Part shown: positions 1-7,210 of the stretch, in pieces | Numbering within the stretch: position 1 is the stretch's first letter | Layout of the letters: every line of letters starts with the position of its first letter | Source of the DNA: Nitrospinae bacterium CG11_big_fil_rev_8_21_14_0_20_56_8 | GTDB taxonomy: Bacteria; Nitrospinota; Nitrospinia; Nitrospinales; VA-1 | Reading direction: 5' to 3' | Assembly: GCA_002796165.1 (NCBI GenBank) | Contig: PCWF01000054.1 | Span: 1-8,145 of the forward strand | DNA length: 8,145 nt | Program-made: the position numbers and the translations under genes | Notes under the pieces: model-generated | What the model was told of the DNA's origin: nothing | What the model saw: only the letters and a program-made list of their open reading frames with translations | Database searches by the model: none

Positions 1-1338
1 AATGTTTTCGAACTCGAAGTGGTCCTCCTTCGTCCAGGACCGGATCTGTAGCGCCGAGGGGAGCTGGTGGTTATAAATCACCTCGTGCCCTTCCAGCAGA
101 ACCATGGAATATCCATTGAAGAATTCTTCCTTTAACAATTGATCCATCAGCCGCTCCACCCGCAGTACGCCGACGATATATCCTCCGAAATCTCCCGAGT
201 TTAGAAAGATGGGATGGATGATCAGGAATCCGATGCCCCCCTGTGCGAGATGTATCGTCCGCGTGGTGGTGAGGGTTTTCTTGTTCCGCGCGTTCGCAAA
301 GGCGGCCTGGCGCCGGGTTTCATCGTTGAGGTTCTTAACCCGGGCCTTTTCATTTCCCTGCAGGGGCACCACCCATTGGACCTGCAGATCGGAATCCACC
401 CATTCCACCGCCTGAAACGTTTTGTAGTGGTTGACATAAAGCCGGGCATCGCTTTCCCATTCCGCCCGATTCGGGGGCCGTTGGTATTCCCACCGTTGTG
501 CCATTCGGACAATGGCCAGAGCCTGCGGACCCATAAGATTTTCAAGGTGCTCCCGAAACTCCCGGGGGATTTCCTGTATTTTCCCTTCAATGTGAAGTAT
601 GTCCTTTTGGGCCAGCGCCTGCCACAGAAAGACGGTGACGGTCAGCCCTGCCAGCGCCACAAGAACCGGAACCCAGGGAAGCGTTTCGATTCCCTGGGAG
701 TCCGCGATTTCCCGGGTCGATTTCAGCATCCCCAGCGAAAAGGCGATGAATCCCAACGCCGTGTTCAAGGCCATCGGTGTCATATTTCCCCAACCGTAAG
801 CGGTTTCCAATCCCGCTAGGTAGCCGCCCAGCGCGACGGAACTCAGGGACAGGACCAGGGCGTTCAGCGACAGAATGGCCATCAGGAGGTCCTGCGTCAG
901 GTTCCGCCGGGCGCAAAGCATCAAGGCGGCCCCGCACAAGAGGAAACCGAGGGCGGTGTTGGGCGCCATTCGTCCCGGTTGGGGCGTTTTGACCGTGATG
1001 TAATGCTTCATGAACATCTCGTCTATTCCCAGATCGAGATTCCAAACATATTCCAACAGGGTCAGGCTTGAAAGAAGCAGAAGGGCGGCTCCGGAAAGGG
1101 TCCCCCAGATTTGATTTTTCTTGAATATCCGGATGAGTCCCACTCCGCACAATAAAAAGCCCAGCGCGGTGTTGTATTGCATGGGAACGAGGGAGGGGTG
1201 AGTCTGTACGAGTTCCGGGAAGTGGAGATGCCAGCCCAGGAGAACCAGAAGTCCTAATCCCAGGCAAAACCCCCCGCAAATCAGTACCAGGCTCAGGTTC
1301 AACCGGAGGCGCGGAATATGGATTCCTGGCGTGCGCAT
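1..1338 (-). CDS. CHASE-domain membrane sensor protein, N-terminal part (3' end outside window)
   Basis: The frame is open from the ATG at 1338 to the window edge, giving 446 residues without a stop. An in-frame TGA at 1357-1359 and no other start codon before the ATG fix the start, although no clear Shine-Dalgarno sequence precedes it. About seven hydrophobic segments are visible near residues 14-36, 57-72, 79-98, 127-143, 149-176, 189-206 and 219-240. The motif NTALGF occurs three times (residues 56, 127 and 192), as in the N-terminal membrane modules of some bacterial sensor kinases and diguanylate cyclases. Residues about 250 to 446 read as a CHASE domain, an extracytoplasmic ligand-binding module. 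Its typical landmarks are present: VEWVDSDLQVQWVVPLQGNE (311-330), a run of Arg/Ala residues with ANAR (348-351), LAQGGIGFLI (364-373) and GGYIVGVLRVE (385-395). By family knowledge a further membrane helix and a kinase or GGDEF/EAL output should follow, but neither is in the window. The ligand is unknown. Confidence 0.85.
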   Translation of the reverse strand, partial: MRTPGIHIPRLRLNLSLVLICGGFCLGLGLLVLLGWHLHFPELVQTHPSLVPMQYNTALGFLLCGVGLIRIFKKNQIWGTLSGAALLLLSSLTLLEYVWNLDLGIDEMFMKHYITVKTPQPGRMAPNTALGFLLCGAALMLCARRNLTQDLLMAILSLNALVLSLSSVALGGYLAGLETAYGWGNMTPMALNTALGFIAFSLGMLKSTREIADSQGIETLPWVPVLVALAGLTVTVFLWQALAQKDILHIEGKIQEIPREFREHLENLMGPQALAIVRMAQRWEYQRPPNRAEWESDARLYVNHYKTFQAVEWVDSDLQVQWVVPLQGNEKARVKNLNDETRRQAAFANARNKKTLTTTRTIHLAQGGIGFLIIHPIFLNSGDFGGYIVGVLRVERLMDQLLKEEFFNGYSMVLLEGHEVIYNHQLPSALQIRSWTKEDHFEFENI

Positions 1339-1387
1339 GGGACAAGACCCGGGGGTTCAGAGGCGGATGGAATTGTATTTACATCTT

Positions 1388-1416
1388 ATATTAATGAAAT
1401 TCTAACTAAAAGACAA
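1388..1416 (-). promoter_or_regulatory. Putative sigma70-type promoter for the CHASE sensor gene
   Basis: On the minus strand TTGTCT (1416-1411) and TAATAT (1393-1388) are separated by 17 bases, each matching the housekeeping consensus at four of six positions. They sit in a sharply AT-rich island (about 1371-1425), roughly 50 bases upstream of the sensor ATG. The match is moderate and the assignment rests on spacing, base composition and position. Confidence 0.35.
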
Positions 1417-1493
1417 ATAATTTAACCCGCATCCATTGCGTCCGGGAAACTCGTTCCGTCCTCATGGCTCAGGTAATATCTGGTCGGGCTTCC

Positions 1494-2210
1494 TTAGCGG
1501 AGGGTGTCGAGGAGGGATTTGAGGCTGGGCAAAATCAGGTTGGCGCCATCGAAGGGAATGTTCTGGTTGAGGGGATTGCGGATGATGAGGCAGGCCATGC
1601 CCGCCTGAAGGGCGGCGTCAAGTCCTTTCAGGGCGTCTTCGATGACCAGGCAATCGGCGGGGGCCACATCGAGAGCCTGCGCGGCGTTGAGAAAAATGTC
1701 GGGATGGGGTTTTTCCTTGTCGGCTTGCCCCTTGCCCAGGATGGTGGGGAAAAGATGCCGCGCGTCGGCATGATCGAGAATGGCCTCGATATCGTGCCGC
1801 CAGGACCCGGAAGCGATAGCGACCTTGTGCCGCCGGTTCAGGCGTTCTCCGAGGGGCTTGGTTTCGGGAAAGAGGGGGATATCCCCGTTTTTGCAAAAAC
1901 GGGAATAGACTTCGAATTTCTGCTCCCTCAATTTCTCCGGCTCGATCCCCAGATCGAGGTTGTGACGTTCGATCTCGCCGGGAATCCCCTTGCCTTTGGA
2001 GGTCCACTCGACCCAATACTCGTCCGGATCGAGCGAGTGACCGTAACGTTCGAACACTTCGTTGTAGGCGCGGTAATGAAAGGGTTCCGAGTCGGCCAGA
2101 AGCCCGTCAAAATCCAGGATGACTCCCCGGGTGCGTTCGAATAGAGCATGCAATTGTTGCAACGCGGGATTCTGAAGGGATGTGTTTAAAGCCACGGGGT
2201 TTCTTTTCAC
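1494..2210 (-). CDS. HAD superfamily hydrolase, subfamily IA (beta-phosphoglucomutase/phosphatase-like)
   Basis: The 238-residue protein carries all four HAD motifs. Motif I is ILDFDGLLADS, with nucleophile Asp33 and acid/base Asp35. Motif II is AIASGS, with Ser134. Motif III is the lysine of KEKPHPDIF, about Lys167. Motif IV is VIEDALKG, with acidic pair Glu191-Asp192. A helical cap lies between motifs I and II, as in phosphoglycolate phosphatase and beta-phosphoglucomutase relatives. Such cytoplasmic enzymes transfer or remove phosphate through an aspartyl-phosphate intermediate with Mg2+; the substrate cannot be read from the sequence. The start used is GTG at 2210, whose GTGA overlaps the lepB stop codon, which argues for translational coupling. 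It leaves an unusually long 28-residue lead before the first strand and has no clear ribosome site, so a start further inside (for example a TTG near residue 17 or 20) is possible. It is the last gene of the lepA-lepB unit, and no obvious terminator hairpin with a T-run follows it. Confidence 0.9.
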   Translation of the reverse strand: MKRNPVALNTSLQNPALQQLHALFERTRGVILDFDGLLADSEPFHYRAYNEVFERYGHSLDPDEYWVEWTSKGKGIPGEIERHNLDLGIEPEKLREQKFEVYSRFCKNGDIPLFPETKPLGERLNRRHKVAIASGSWRHDIEAILDHADARHLFPTILGKGQADKEKPHPDIFLNAAQALDVAPADCLVIEDALKGLDAALQAGMACLIIRNPLNQNIPFDGANLILPSLKSLLDTLR

Positions 2211-2908
2211 CGGATGATCTGGCCGATCCGGTCAAACCGCACCCCCCCGCCGAACAAAGGCATTTGGTGCATCGACTCGTCCCAGGACCAGTAAATGATC
2301 AGGGCTTTCCCCTTGACCTTGTCGATGTCGAGAAACCCCCAGAACCGGCTGTCCTGGCTGTTTTCCCGGTTATCACCAAGCATGATCAGCCGCCGCGGGG
2401 GGATCAGGGTCGGCGCCAGGTTGTCCCGAATGTCTTCGAGAGGGGAATCGGGATCCGGATCCTCGTGCAGGATATAATCCTCCTGGAGCGGCTGGTTATT
2501 GATAAAGATTTTCTGATTCCGGATCTCCATCACGTCCCCGGGCACGCCGATGACGCGCTTAATGAAATCCCGGCTCTCGTCCCGGGGAAATTTAAAAACG
2601 ATGATGTCCCCGCGCTGGGGTGTTTTCTGAAACAACACGATGTCGGGGAACAATTTGGCGCCGGTGAACGGGATCTCGTTGGGAATGTGGATCCCGTAGG
2701 CAAACTTGGACACGAGGATATGGTCGCCGATCAACAGGGTGTTCATCATGGATCCTGACGGGATCTTGAACGCCTGCAGGATAAAGGTGCGGATGAACAG
2801 GGCGAGAAACAGCGCGATGAGGATGGCTTCGGTGGTTTCCCGGACAACGCTCTTGGATTTTTTCCCGGCCGTCTCTTCGACCGCTCCGTTTGTCGACTTA
2901 TTTGCCAT
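2207..2908 (-). CDS. lepB: Signal peptidase I
   Basis: The 233-residue protein has the ordered boxes of type I signal peptidase (S26 family). A single N-terminal membrane segment lies at about residues 26-46. Next comes FKIPSGSMMNTLLIGD, with catalytic Ser53, then RDFIKRVIGVPGD, with the general-base Lys117. GDNRENSQDSRFWG (178-191) is the conserved C-terminal box. The enzyme sits in the cytoplasmic membrane with its catalytic domain outside and removes signal peptides from secreted proteins. The length is usual for a one-helix form; the E. coli enzyme is larger and has two membrane helices. The ATG at 2908 lies within the end of lepA, giving an 11-base overlap, and AGGA stands three bases before it. 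The downstream HAD gene begins inside the lepB stop. The lepA-lepB order is widespread in bacteria, which supports both calls. Confidence 0.97.
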   Translation of the reverse strand: MANKSTNGAVEETAGKKSKSVVRETTEAILIALFLALFIRTFILQAFKIPSGSMMNTLLIGDHILVSKFAYGIHIPNEIPFTGAKLFPDIVLFQKTPQRGDIIVFKFPRDESRDFIKRVIGVPGDVMEIRNQKIFINNQPLQEDYILHEDPDPDSPLEDIRDNLAPTLIPPRRLIMLGDNRENSQDSRFWGFLDIDKVKGKALIIYWSWDESMHQMPLFGGGVRFDRIGQIIR

Positions 2909-4700
2909 CGGTCCTCAGAACGGCCAGGAAGGCTTCCTGGGGAATTTCGACTTTTCCGATCAGCTTCATTTTTTTCTTTCCGGCCTTTTGCTTTTCGAGA
3001 AGTTTCCGTTTGCGGGTGATGTCCCCCCCGTAGCACTTGGCGAGCACGTTTTTGCGGAGGGCCTTGACGGTTTCCCGCGCAACCACCTTGCTCCCGATGG
3101 CCGCCTGGATCGCCACCTCGAACATCTGGCGTGGAATCTGCTCTTTGAGTTTTTTGGCCAGATCCCGGCCCTGGTAATAGGCTTTGTCCTTGTGCACGAT
3201 CAATGAAAGCGCGTCCACCAGTTCCGCGTTGAGCAGGATGTCCAGTTTGACCAGGTCGGAAACCCTGAACTCCAGGAATTCGTAATCGAACGAGGCGTAT
3301 CCCTTGGTGATCGATTTGAGGCGGTCGTAAAAATCGAGCACGATCTCGTTGAACGGCAGTTCGTACTGGAGCAGAACCGTCTGCGGGTTGAGGTATTCCA
3401 TCTTCGTCTGAATGCCCCGCCGGTCCCGCGTGAGCGCCATGATCGCCCCGAGGTATTCTTCCGGGGTGATGATGGTTCCGCGGACGCAGGGTTCTTCCAT
3501 GTGGTCGATATTGCGGATCTCCCGGAGCTTCGACGGGTTATCCAGCATGACGATCTGGCCGTCGGTGGTGAGCAGTTTGTACACGACGGTGGGGGCGGTC
3601 GTCAGCAGGGAGACGCCATACTCCCGCTCCAGCCGTTCGCGGATGATCTCCATGTGCAACAGCCCCAGGAATCCGCACCGGAAGCCGAATCCGAGGGCGG
3701 TGGAGGTTTCCGCCTCATAAGTGAAGGACGCGTCGTTGAGTTTGAGTTTTTTCAGCGCGTCCCGCAACAGTTCGTACTGCTCGCCGCTGATCGGGTAAAG
3801 TCCGCTGAAGACCATCGGCTTGACTTCCTTGTAGCCGGGAAGGGGCTTTTCGGTCGGCCGCTCCGCATCGGTGACGGTGTCGCCGATTTTGGTCTGGTCC
3901 AGTTGCTTGATCCCCGCGATCATATAACCCACGTCACCTGCCCGGAGGCTCTGGGTTTTAACCGGGGCCGGATTGAACGTGCCCAACTCTTCCACTTCGA
4001 ACGTTCCCCCGGCGGCCATCAGCCGGACGCGGGTTCCCACGTTGAGGACCCCCTCGCGCACCTTGATCAGGACCACGACCCCGCGGTAAGCGTCGTACCA
4101 CGCGTCGAACAGGAGGCACTTCAGGGGTTTTGTTTCCTCCCCGTTGGGGGCGGGGATGCGGTGCACCACCGCTTCGAGCAGTTCGTCGATGCCGATCCCT
4201 TCCTTGGCGCTGGTCAATACCGCGTCGGTGGCATCCACCTGGCAGATGTCTTCCAACTGCTCCCGCACCATGTCGGGGTTGGAACTGGGAAGATCGATTT
4301 TGTTGATGACGGGGATCACCGCCAGGTTGTGCTGGAGGGCCAGGTTGAGGTTGGCGATCGTTTGAGCCTGAATTCCCTGGGTGGCGTCGACGACGAGCAG
4401 GACTCCCTCGCAGGCGGCCAGCGACCGCGAAACCTCGTAGGTGAAGTCGACGTGGCCGGGCGTGTCGATCATGTTAAACACATATCCCTGTCCGTCCCTG
4501 GCCTTGTATTTGAGGCGCACCGTCTGCGCCTTGATGGTGATCCCCCGTTCCCGCTCCAGGTCCATACTGTCGAGGACCTGATCTTTCATTTCGCGGGCCT
4601 GGAGGGCTCCCGTGGCGAGGATCAGCTTGTCGGCGAGGGTGGATTTCCCGTGGTCGATGTGGGCGATAATGGAAAAGTTTCTGATTCGTTCCTGTTGCAT
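2898..4700 (-). CDS. lepA: Elongation factor 4 (LepA), ribosome-associated GTPase
   Basis: From the ATG at 4700 the protein is 600 residues, the normal LepA length, and it begins MQQERIRNFSIIAHIDHGKS like family members. The GTPase motifs are intact: G1 AHIDHGKST (13-21), G2 ERGIT (51-55), G3 DTPGHVD (79-85), G4 NKID (133-136) and G5 SAK (164-166). The translation-factor beta barrel and the EF-G-like III and V regions follow. The LepA-specific C-terminal domain is recognisable by CYGGDITRKRKLLEKQKAGK and IPQEAFLAVL. LepA binds ribosomes and hydrolyses GTP; it is described as affecting back-translocation, initiation and ribosome assembly. The frame stays open upstream to a TTG at 4748, adding 16 residues. 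I reject that start because those residues are not family-like and would lie inside a strong hairpin. No strong Shine-Dalgarno site precedes 4700. The gene ends inside lepB. Confidence 0.98.
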   Translation of the reverse strand: MQQERIRNFSIIAHIDHGKSTLADKLILATGALQAREMKDQVLDSMDLERERGITIKAQTVRLKYKARDGQGYVFNMIDTPGHVDFTYEVSRSLAACEGVLLVVDATQGIQAQTIANLNLALQHNLAVIPVINKIDLPSSNPDMVREQLEDICQVDATDAVLTSAKEGIGIDELLEAVVHRIPAPNGEETKPLKCLLFDAWYDAYRGVVVLIKVREGVLNVGTRVRLMAAGGTFEVEELGTFNPAPVKTQSLRAGDVGYMIAGIKQLDQTKIGDTVTDAERPTEKPLPGYKEVKPMVFSGLYPISGEQYELLRDALKKLKLNDASFTYEAETSTALGFGFRCGFLGLLHMEIIRERLEREYGVSLLTTAPTVVYKLLTTDGQIVMLDNPSKLREIRNIDHMEEPCVRGTIITPEEYLGAIMALTRDRRGIQTKMEYLNPQTVLLQYELPFNEIVLDFYDRLKSITKGYASFDYEFLEFRVSDLVKLDILLNAELVDALSLIVHKDKAYYQGRDLAKKLKEQIPRQMFEVAIQAAIGSKVVARETVKALRKNVLAKCYGGDITRKRKLLEKQKAGKKKMKLIGKVEIPQEAFLAVLRTDGK

Positions 4701-4716
4701 CGGGTTATGAGGTCTC

Positions 4717-4747
4717 TGGTCCCGGTTTACGGAAACCGGGAGAACCA
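4717..4747 (-). promoter_or_regulatory. Stem-loop in the lepA leader
   Basis: CCCGGTTT (4721-4728) and AAACCGGG (4733-4740) are perfect inverted arms around a four-base loop. The outer TGGT (4717-4720) can pair with ACCA (4744-4747) past a three-base bulge. The element lies 16 bases upstream of the lepA ATG, between the nucleotidyltransferase gene and lepA. No T-run follows on the minus strand, so it does not look like a classic intrinsic terminator. It may influence lepA translation, processing of a shared transcript, or nothing. Confidence 0.5.
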
Positions 4748-4834
4748 AGTCAGGGTTGATGGATCGGGAGAAAGAACGGGCAACTCGCGCCGCCGGGTTT
4801 GCTCTCGCCGGGGAATGGGAAGGGGGTCACACGT

Positions 4835-5842
4835 TCATGCCGCGCCAAGGGAAAGGAAATGCGCCGGGTGGTTCACGTATTCCCGCCATTCATTGAAGCG
4901 CGCCTTCATGGTTTCGTAATCCTTATCGTTGTCGATGTCCAGCGTGGCCCCCGCGAAGGGAACCTCCAGCGCCACGAACCGGGTCTTCAGAATGTGGGAA
5001 ATGCAACCTTCCAGGCCCTTCTTGGGAATCCACTTCCGGAAGTGTTCCAGCAGGGGGGTCCAGCCCATGGCCGCGCACAGCAGGCAGAGTTCCAGTCCGA
5101 TATAATACTGGTAATTCTTGATCTTGTCCTTGCCAAACAGGGACAGCCCGAACAGAACCAGGTTTTTGAAGTTTCGCTGGTACCGGTACTGGTACATCTT
5201 CTGAATGTAAGCCCGGTTGATGATGTGGAACGGTTTGACCATGTGCAGATTATTGATCCGGTAACTTTTTTCCTTGAGGTGCAGGTAGGCCAGTTTCATT
5301 CCCGGCTTACCGTCCCGGGGATAAAAATACTCCAACCGTTCCTCCGGGGTCAGGCCCAGGATGTGGTCGTAGCGGTCCACCTTGCAATGGTTGATAAAGT
5401 ACTCCACCTCGTGCGGAGTCAGGAGGGGAGCATCGCAGGGAACGATGAGCACCGCCTTGTCCCGGCACGGGGAATTCTCGATCTCCAGCGGATCCACGTC
5501 GGGCGGGAGCGAATGAAGAAAGGTGTACCAGATGTTTTCGTACAGGTTTTTCTTTTGCTGGGCGAGGTGTATTTTTTTGGGATATTCCCGGTTGATCCCC
5601 CCCTCGGCCAGCACCGGTCCCAGCCGTTCGGTGTTCCCCACGATGTAGATCTCGTTGATGGACTCCACCTGTTGCAGGGCCTCCACCACATAGTTGATGA
5701 TGCACTTGCCGTTGAGGGTGAGGAAGGCTTTGTGACGATGATACACCTTGTAACTCGATTCGCCTTCCCCGGCCACCAAGATGGCGTCGAATTTTCCACT
5801 TCCTGGCATGTTCCTGTTGTCCGAAATCGTAGGTAATTCCAT
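4835..5842 (-). CDS. MobA-like NTP transferase domain protein, substrate unknown
   Basis: The 335-residue protein has the layout of a GT-A-fold nucleotidyltransferase. An N-terminal strand-loop FDAILVAGEGESS (18-30) is followed by Lys38 in HKAFLTLNGK and by IINYVVEAL. A second strand ends in the metal-binding type motif VPCDAPLLT (134-142, Asp137). ATLDIDNDKDYETM (299-312) near the end resembles the second acidic motif and tail of MobA, GlmU and sugar-phosphate nucleotidyltransferases. Such enzymes join a nucleoside triphosphate to a phosphorylated sugar, alcohol or cofactor with release of pyrophosphate. The usual AGGxGTR loop is changed here to AGEGESS, so substrate or activity may differ. 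A long middle part (about 165-290), rich in Tyr, Phe and Lys, matches nothing I recognise. The ATG at 5842 has no clear ribosome site; an ATG at 5809 (residue 12), preceded by AGGA, is an alternative. It is transcribed away from gcvT and stands 134 bases upstream of lepA, possibly as first gene of that unit. Confidence 0.75.
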   Translation of the reverse strand: MELPTISDNRNMPGSGKFDAILVAGEGESSYKVYHRHKAFLTLNGKCIINYVVEALQQVESINEIYIVGNTERLGPVLAEGGINREYPKKIHLAQQKKNLYENIWYTFLHSLPPDVDPLEIENSPCRDKAVLIVPCDAPLLTPHEVEYFINHCKVDRYDHILGLTPEERLEYFYPRDGKPGMKLAYLHLKEKSYRINNLHMVKPFHIINRAYIQKMYQYRYQRNFKNLVLFGLSLFGKDKIKNYQYYIGLELCLLCAAMGWTPLLEHFRKWIPKKGLEGCISHILKTRFVALEVPFAGATLDIDNDKDYETMKARFNEWREYVNHPAHFLSLGAA

Positions 5843-5845
5843 TTT

Positions 5846-5886
5846 AACCGATTGTTATACCATAAAATATAGACTTATAACCGATT
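5846..5886. repeat. Direct repeat AACCGATT x2 in the divergent promoter region
   Basis: AACCGATT occurs at 5846-5853 and again at 5879-5886, 33 bases apart, close to three helical turns. A looser relative, ACCGGTTT, is at 5903-5910. The two exact copies flank the proposed -10 element of the nucleotidyltransferase gene. They could be operator half-sites, or chance in a short AT-rich region. Confidence 0.3.
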
Positions 5887-5894
5887 TACCGCAA
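5866..5894 (-). promoter_or_regulatory. Putative promoter for the nucleotidyltransferase gene
   Basis: On the minus strand TTGCGG (5894-5889) and TATATT (5871-5866) are 17 bases apart. The -10 element matches consensus at five of six positions and the -35 at three. Transcription would begin roughly 15 bases before the ATG at 5842, or about 50 before the alternative ATG at 5809. Confidence 0.4.
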
Positions 5895-5915
5895 CTCCGG
5901 CTACCGGTTTCCCGC

Positions 5916-5944
5916 TTGAACTTGCCGCAAAAATTAGTTATAGA
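5916..5944 (+). promoter_or_regulatory. Putative promoter for the gcvT-gcvH-gcvPA genes
   Basis: TTGAAC (5916-5921) and TATAGA (5939-5944) are 17 bases apart, each with four of six consensus positions. The implied leader is about 35 bases to the gcvT ATG. That is too short for a glycine riboswitch, and no such aptamer sequence is seen. Confidence 0.4.
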
Positions 5945-5986
5945 ATTGCCTTAGGCTTTTTCCACCCTTTTACGATACCCCTAGAG

Positions 5987-7108
5987 ATGTTACAACCCGA
6001 TTCCACTCCCCTGAAAACCACACCTCTTTTTGCAGTTCACAAAGAACTCGGAGCCAAGATGGTCCCCTTTGCCGGATGGAACATGCCCATTCAGTACCGG
6101 GGGGTGATCGAGGAGCACCTCTGCGTGCGCGAACGGGTGGGGATCTTCGACGTCAGCCACATGGGCGAAATCGAGATCCGGGGAAAAGACGCCGCGCTGT
6201 TTCTTCAAAGCCTCATCACCAACGATCTGGAAAAAATGACCGATGGTTCCATCCTTTACACCCTCATGTGCTACGAGCATGGGGGGGTGGTGGACGACCT
6301 TCTCGTACACCGGTTCTCGCCCGATCACTACTTGTTGTGCGTCAATGCGTCCAACCAGGATAAGGATTACGAATGGATCCAAAATCATTCGGGCCCGTTC
6401 CAGGCCGAGGTGGAAAATACGGGGCCGCGCACGGCCCAACTTGCGGTTCAGGGGCCGCACGCCGAAATTCTGCTTCAACCCATGGCGGATAGTTTCCTGG
6501 GTGACATTCAATACTACCATTTCAGGAAAGGGAAAATCCATAACGTTGACGCACTCATCGCCCGCACCGGGTACACCGGAGAGGACGGATTCGAATTGTA
6601 CCTCCCCGCTGAAGAGGCCGAAAGCGTGTTCCGGGAAATCATCAAGCGGGGGGGGCCCTACGGGCTCCAGCCGATCGGCCTTGGCGCCCGCGACACCTTG
6701 CGCCTCGAAATGGGGTATTCCCTCTATGGCCACGAAATCGACGAAAATACTTCCCCGCTCGAGGCCGGCCTCGGCTGGGTGGTCAAGCTGGGCAAGGAGC
6801 GGTTTGTGGGAAAAGAGGCGCTGGCGAAACAAAAAGCCCAAGGCCCGGCGCGGAAAATCGTCGGAATCAAACTCTGGGAACGCGGCGTGCCCCGTTCCCA
6901 TTATTCCGTGACCCAGAAGGGAAGCCCGGTCGGCGAGGTGACCAGCGGGACCTATTCTCCTTCCTTGAATACCGGAATCGGTTTATGTTATGTATCGCGG
7001 GAACACTCCGCGCTCGGAACCCGGCTGGAAGTCCGCATCCGCAACCAGGGAATTCCCGGAGAAGTGGTCAAACCCCCCTTCGTCCCAAGCAATGTGAAGA
7101 AAGACTGA
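5987..7108 (+). CDS. gcvT: Aminomethyltransferase (glycine cleavage system T protein)
   Basis: The 373-residue protein matches GcvT along its whole length and at the family's usual size. Landmarks in order are FAGWNMPIQY (28-37), GIFDVSHMGEIEI (52-64), HGGVVDDLLVHR (98-109; Asp103 is the expected catalytic aspartate), ARTGYTGEDGFELY (192-205), LGARDTLRLEMGYSLYGHEI (232-251) and SPLEAGLGWVVKL (256-268). The C-terminal barrel follows, with GEVTSGTYSPSLNTGIGL (316-333). In the cytoplasm it takes the aminomethyl group from the lipoyl arm of GcvH, releases ammonia and makes 5,10-methylenetetrahydrofolate. The ATG at 5987 fits the family N-terminus, but the ribosome site before it is weak. It is the first of three glycine cleavage genes in the same direction. 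A run of eight G at 6648-6655 lies within the frame, which stays intact. Confidence 0.97.
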   Translation: MLQPDSTPLKTTPLFAVHKELGAKMVPFAGWNMPIQYRGVIEEHLCVRERVGIFDVSHMGEIEIRGKDAALFLQSLITNDLEKMTDGSILYTLMCYEHGGVVDDLLVHRFSPDHYLLCVNASNQDKDYEWIQNHSGPFQAEVENTGPRTAQLAVQGPHAEILLQPMADSFLGDIQYYHFRKGKIHNVDALIARTGYTGEDGFELYLPAEEAESVFREIIKRGGPYGLQPIGLGARDTLRLEMGYSLYGHEIDENTSPLEAGLGWVVKLGKERFVGKEALAKQKAQGPARKIVGIKLWERGVPRSHYSVTQKGSPVGEVTSGTYSPSLNTGIGLCYVSREHSALGTRLEVRIRNQGIPGEVVKPPFVPSNVKKD

Positions 7109-7205
7109 CCCGATCCCGGCGCGGGGGGAGGGCAAACCGGATTTTTCAAGAAAATTTCTGAATCTTAAATCTGTCATCGGCAGGAACGAACCATCAATTT
7201 GATAC

Positions 7206-7210
7206 GGAGG
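7206..7210 (+). promoter_or_regulatory. Ribosome binding site of gcvH
   Basis: GGAGG stands four bases before the gcvH ATG. It is the clearest Shine-Dalgarno sequence in the window; neighbouring genes have weak or no visible sites. It fits a need for high GcvH synthesis, since H protein is the mobile carrier, though that reason is inference. Confidence 0.8.

Noticed and set aside
587..1345. A 252-codon minus-strand frame beginning at a TTG near 1345
   Set aside because: It is rich in Pro, Gly, Arg and Ser without any domain. The neighbouring frame from the ATG at 1338 gives membrane helices and a CHASE domain and stays open to the window edge.
1430..1470. Inverted repeat CGG(G)AA / TTCCG near 1442-1457 as a terminator of the HAD gene
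   Set aside because: Only about five pairs with a bulged G, and no T-run follows on the minus strand.
4701..4748. TTG at 4748 as an upstream start of lepA
   Set aside because: The added 16 residues are not LepA-like, the start would lie at the base of the hairpin, and the ATG at 4700 gives the family length and N-terminus.
3501..4919. A 472-codon open frame on the plus strand opposite lepA and the end of the nucleotidyltransferase gene
   Set aside because: It is the complement of genes with strong family matches. Its product is compositionally odd and shows no recognisable domain. GC-rich third positions readily leave antisense frames open.
5945..5986. Possible glycine riboswitch upstream of gcvT
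   Set aside because: The leader between the proposed promoter and gcvT is only about 40 bases and lacks the aptamer's conserved sequences.
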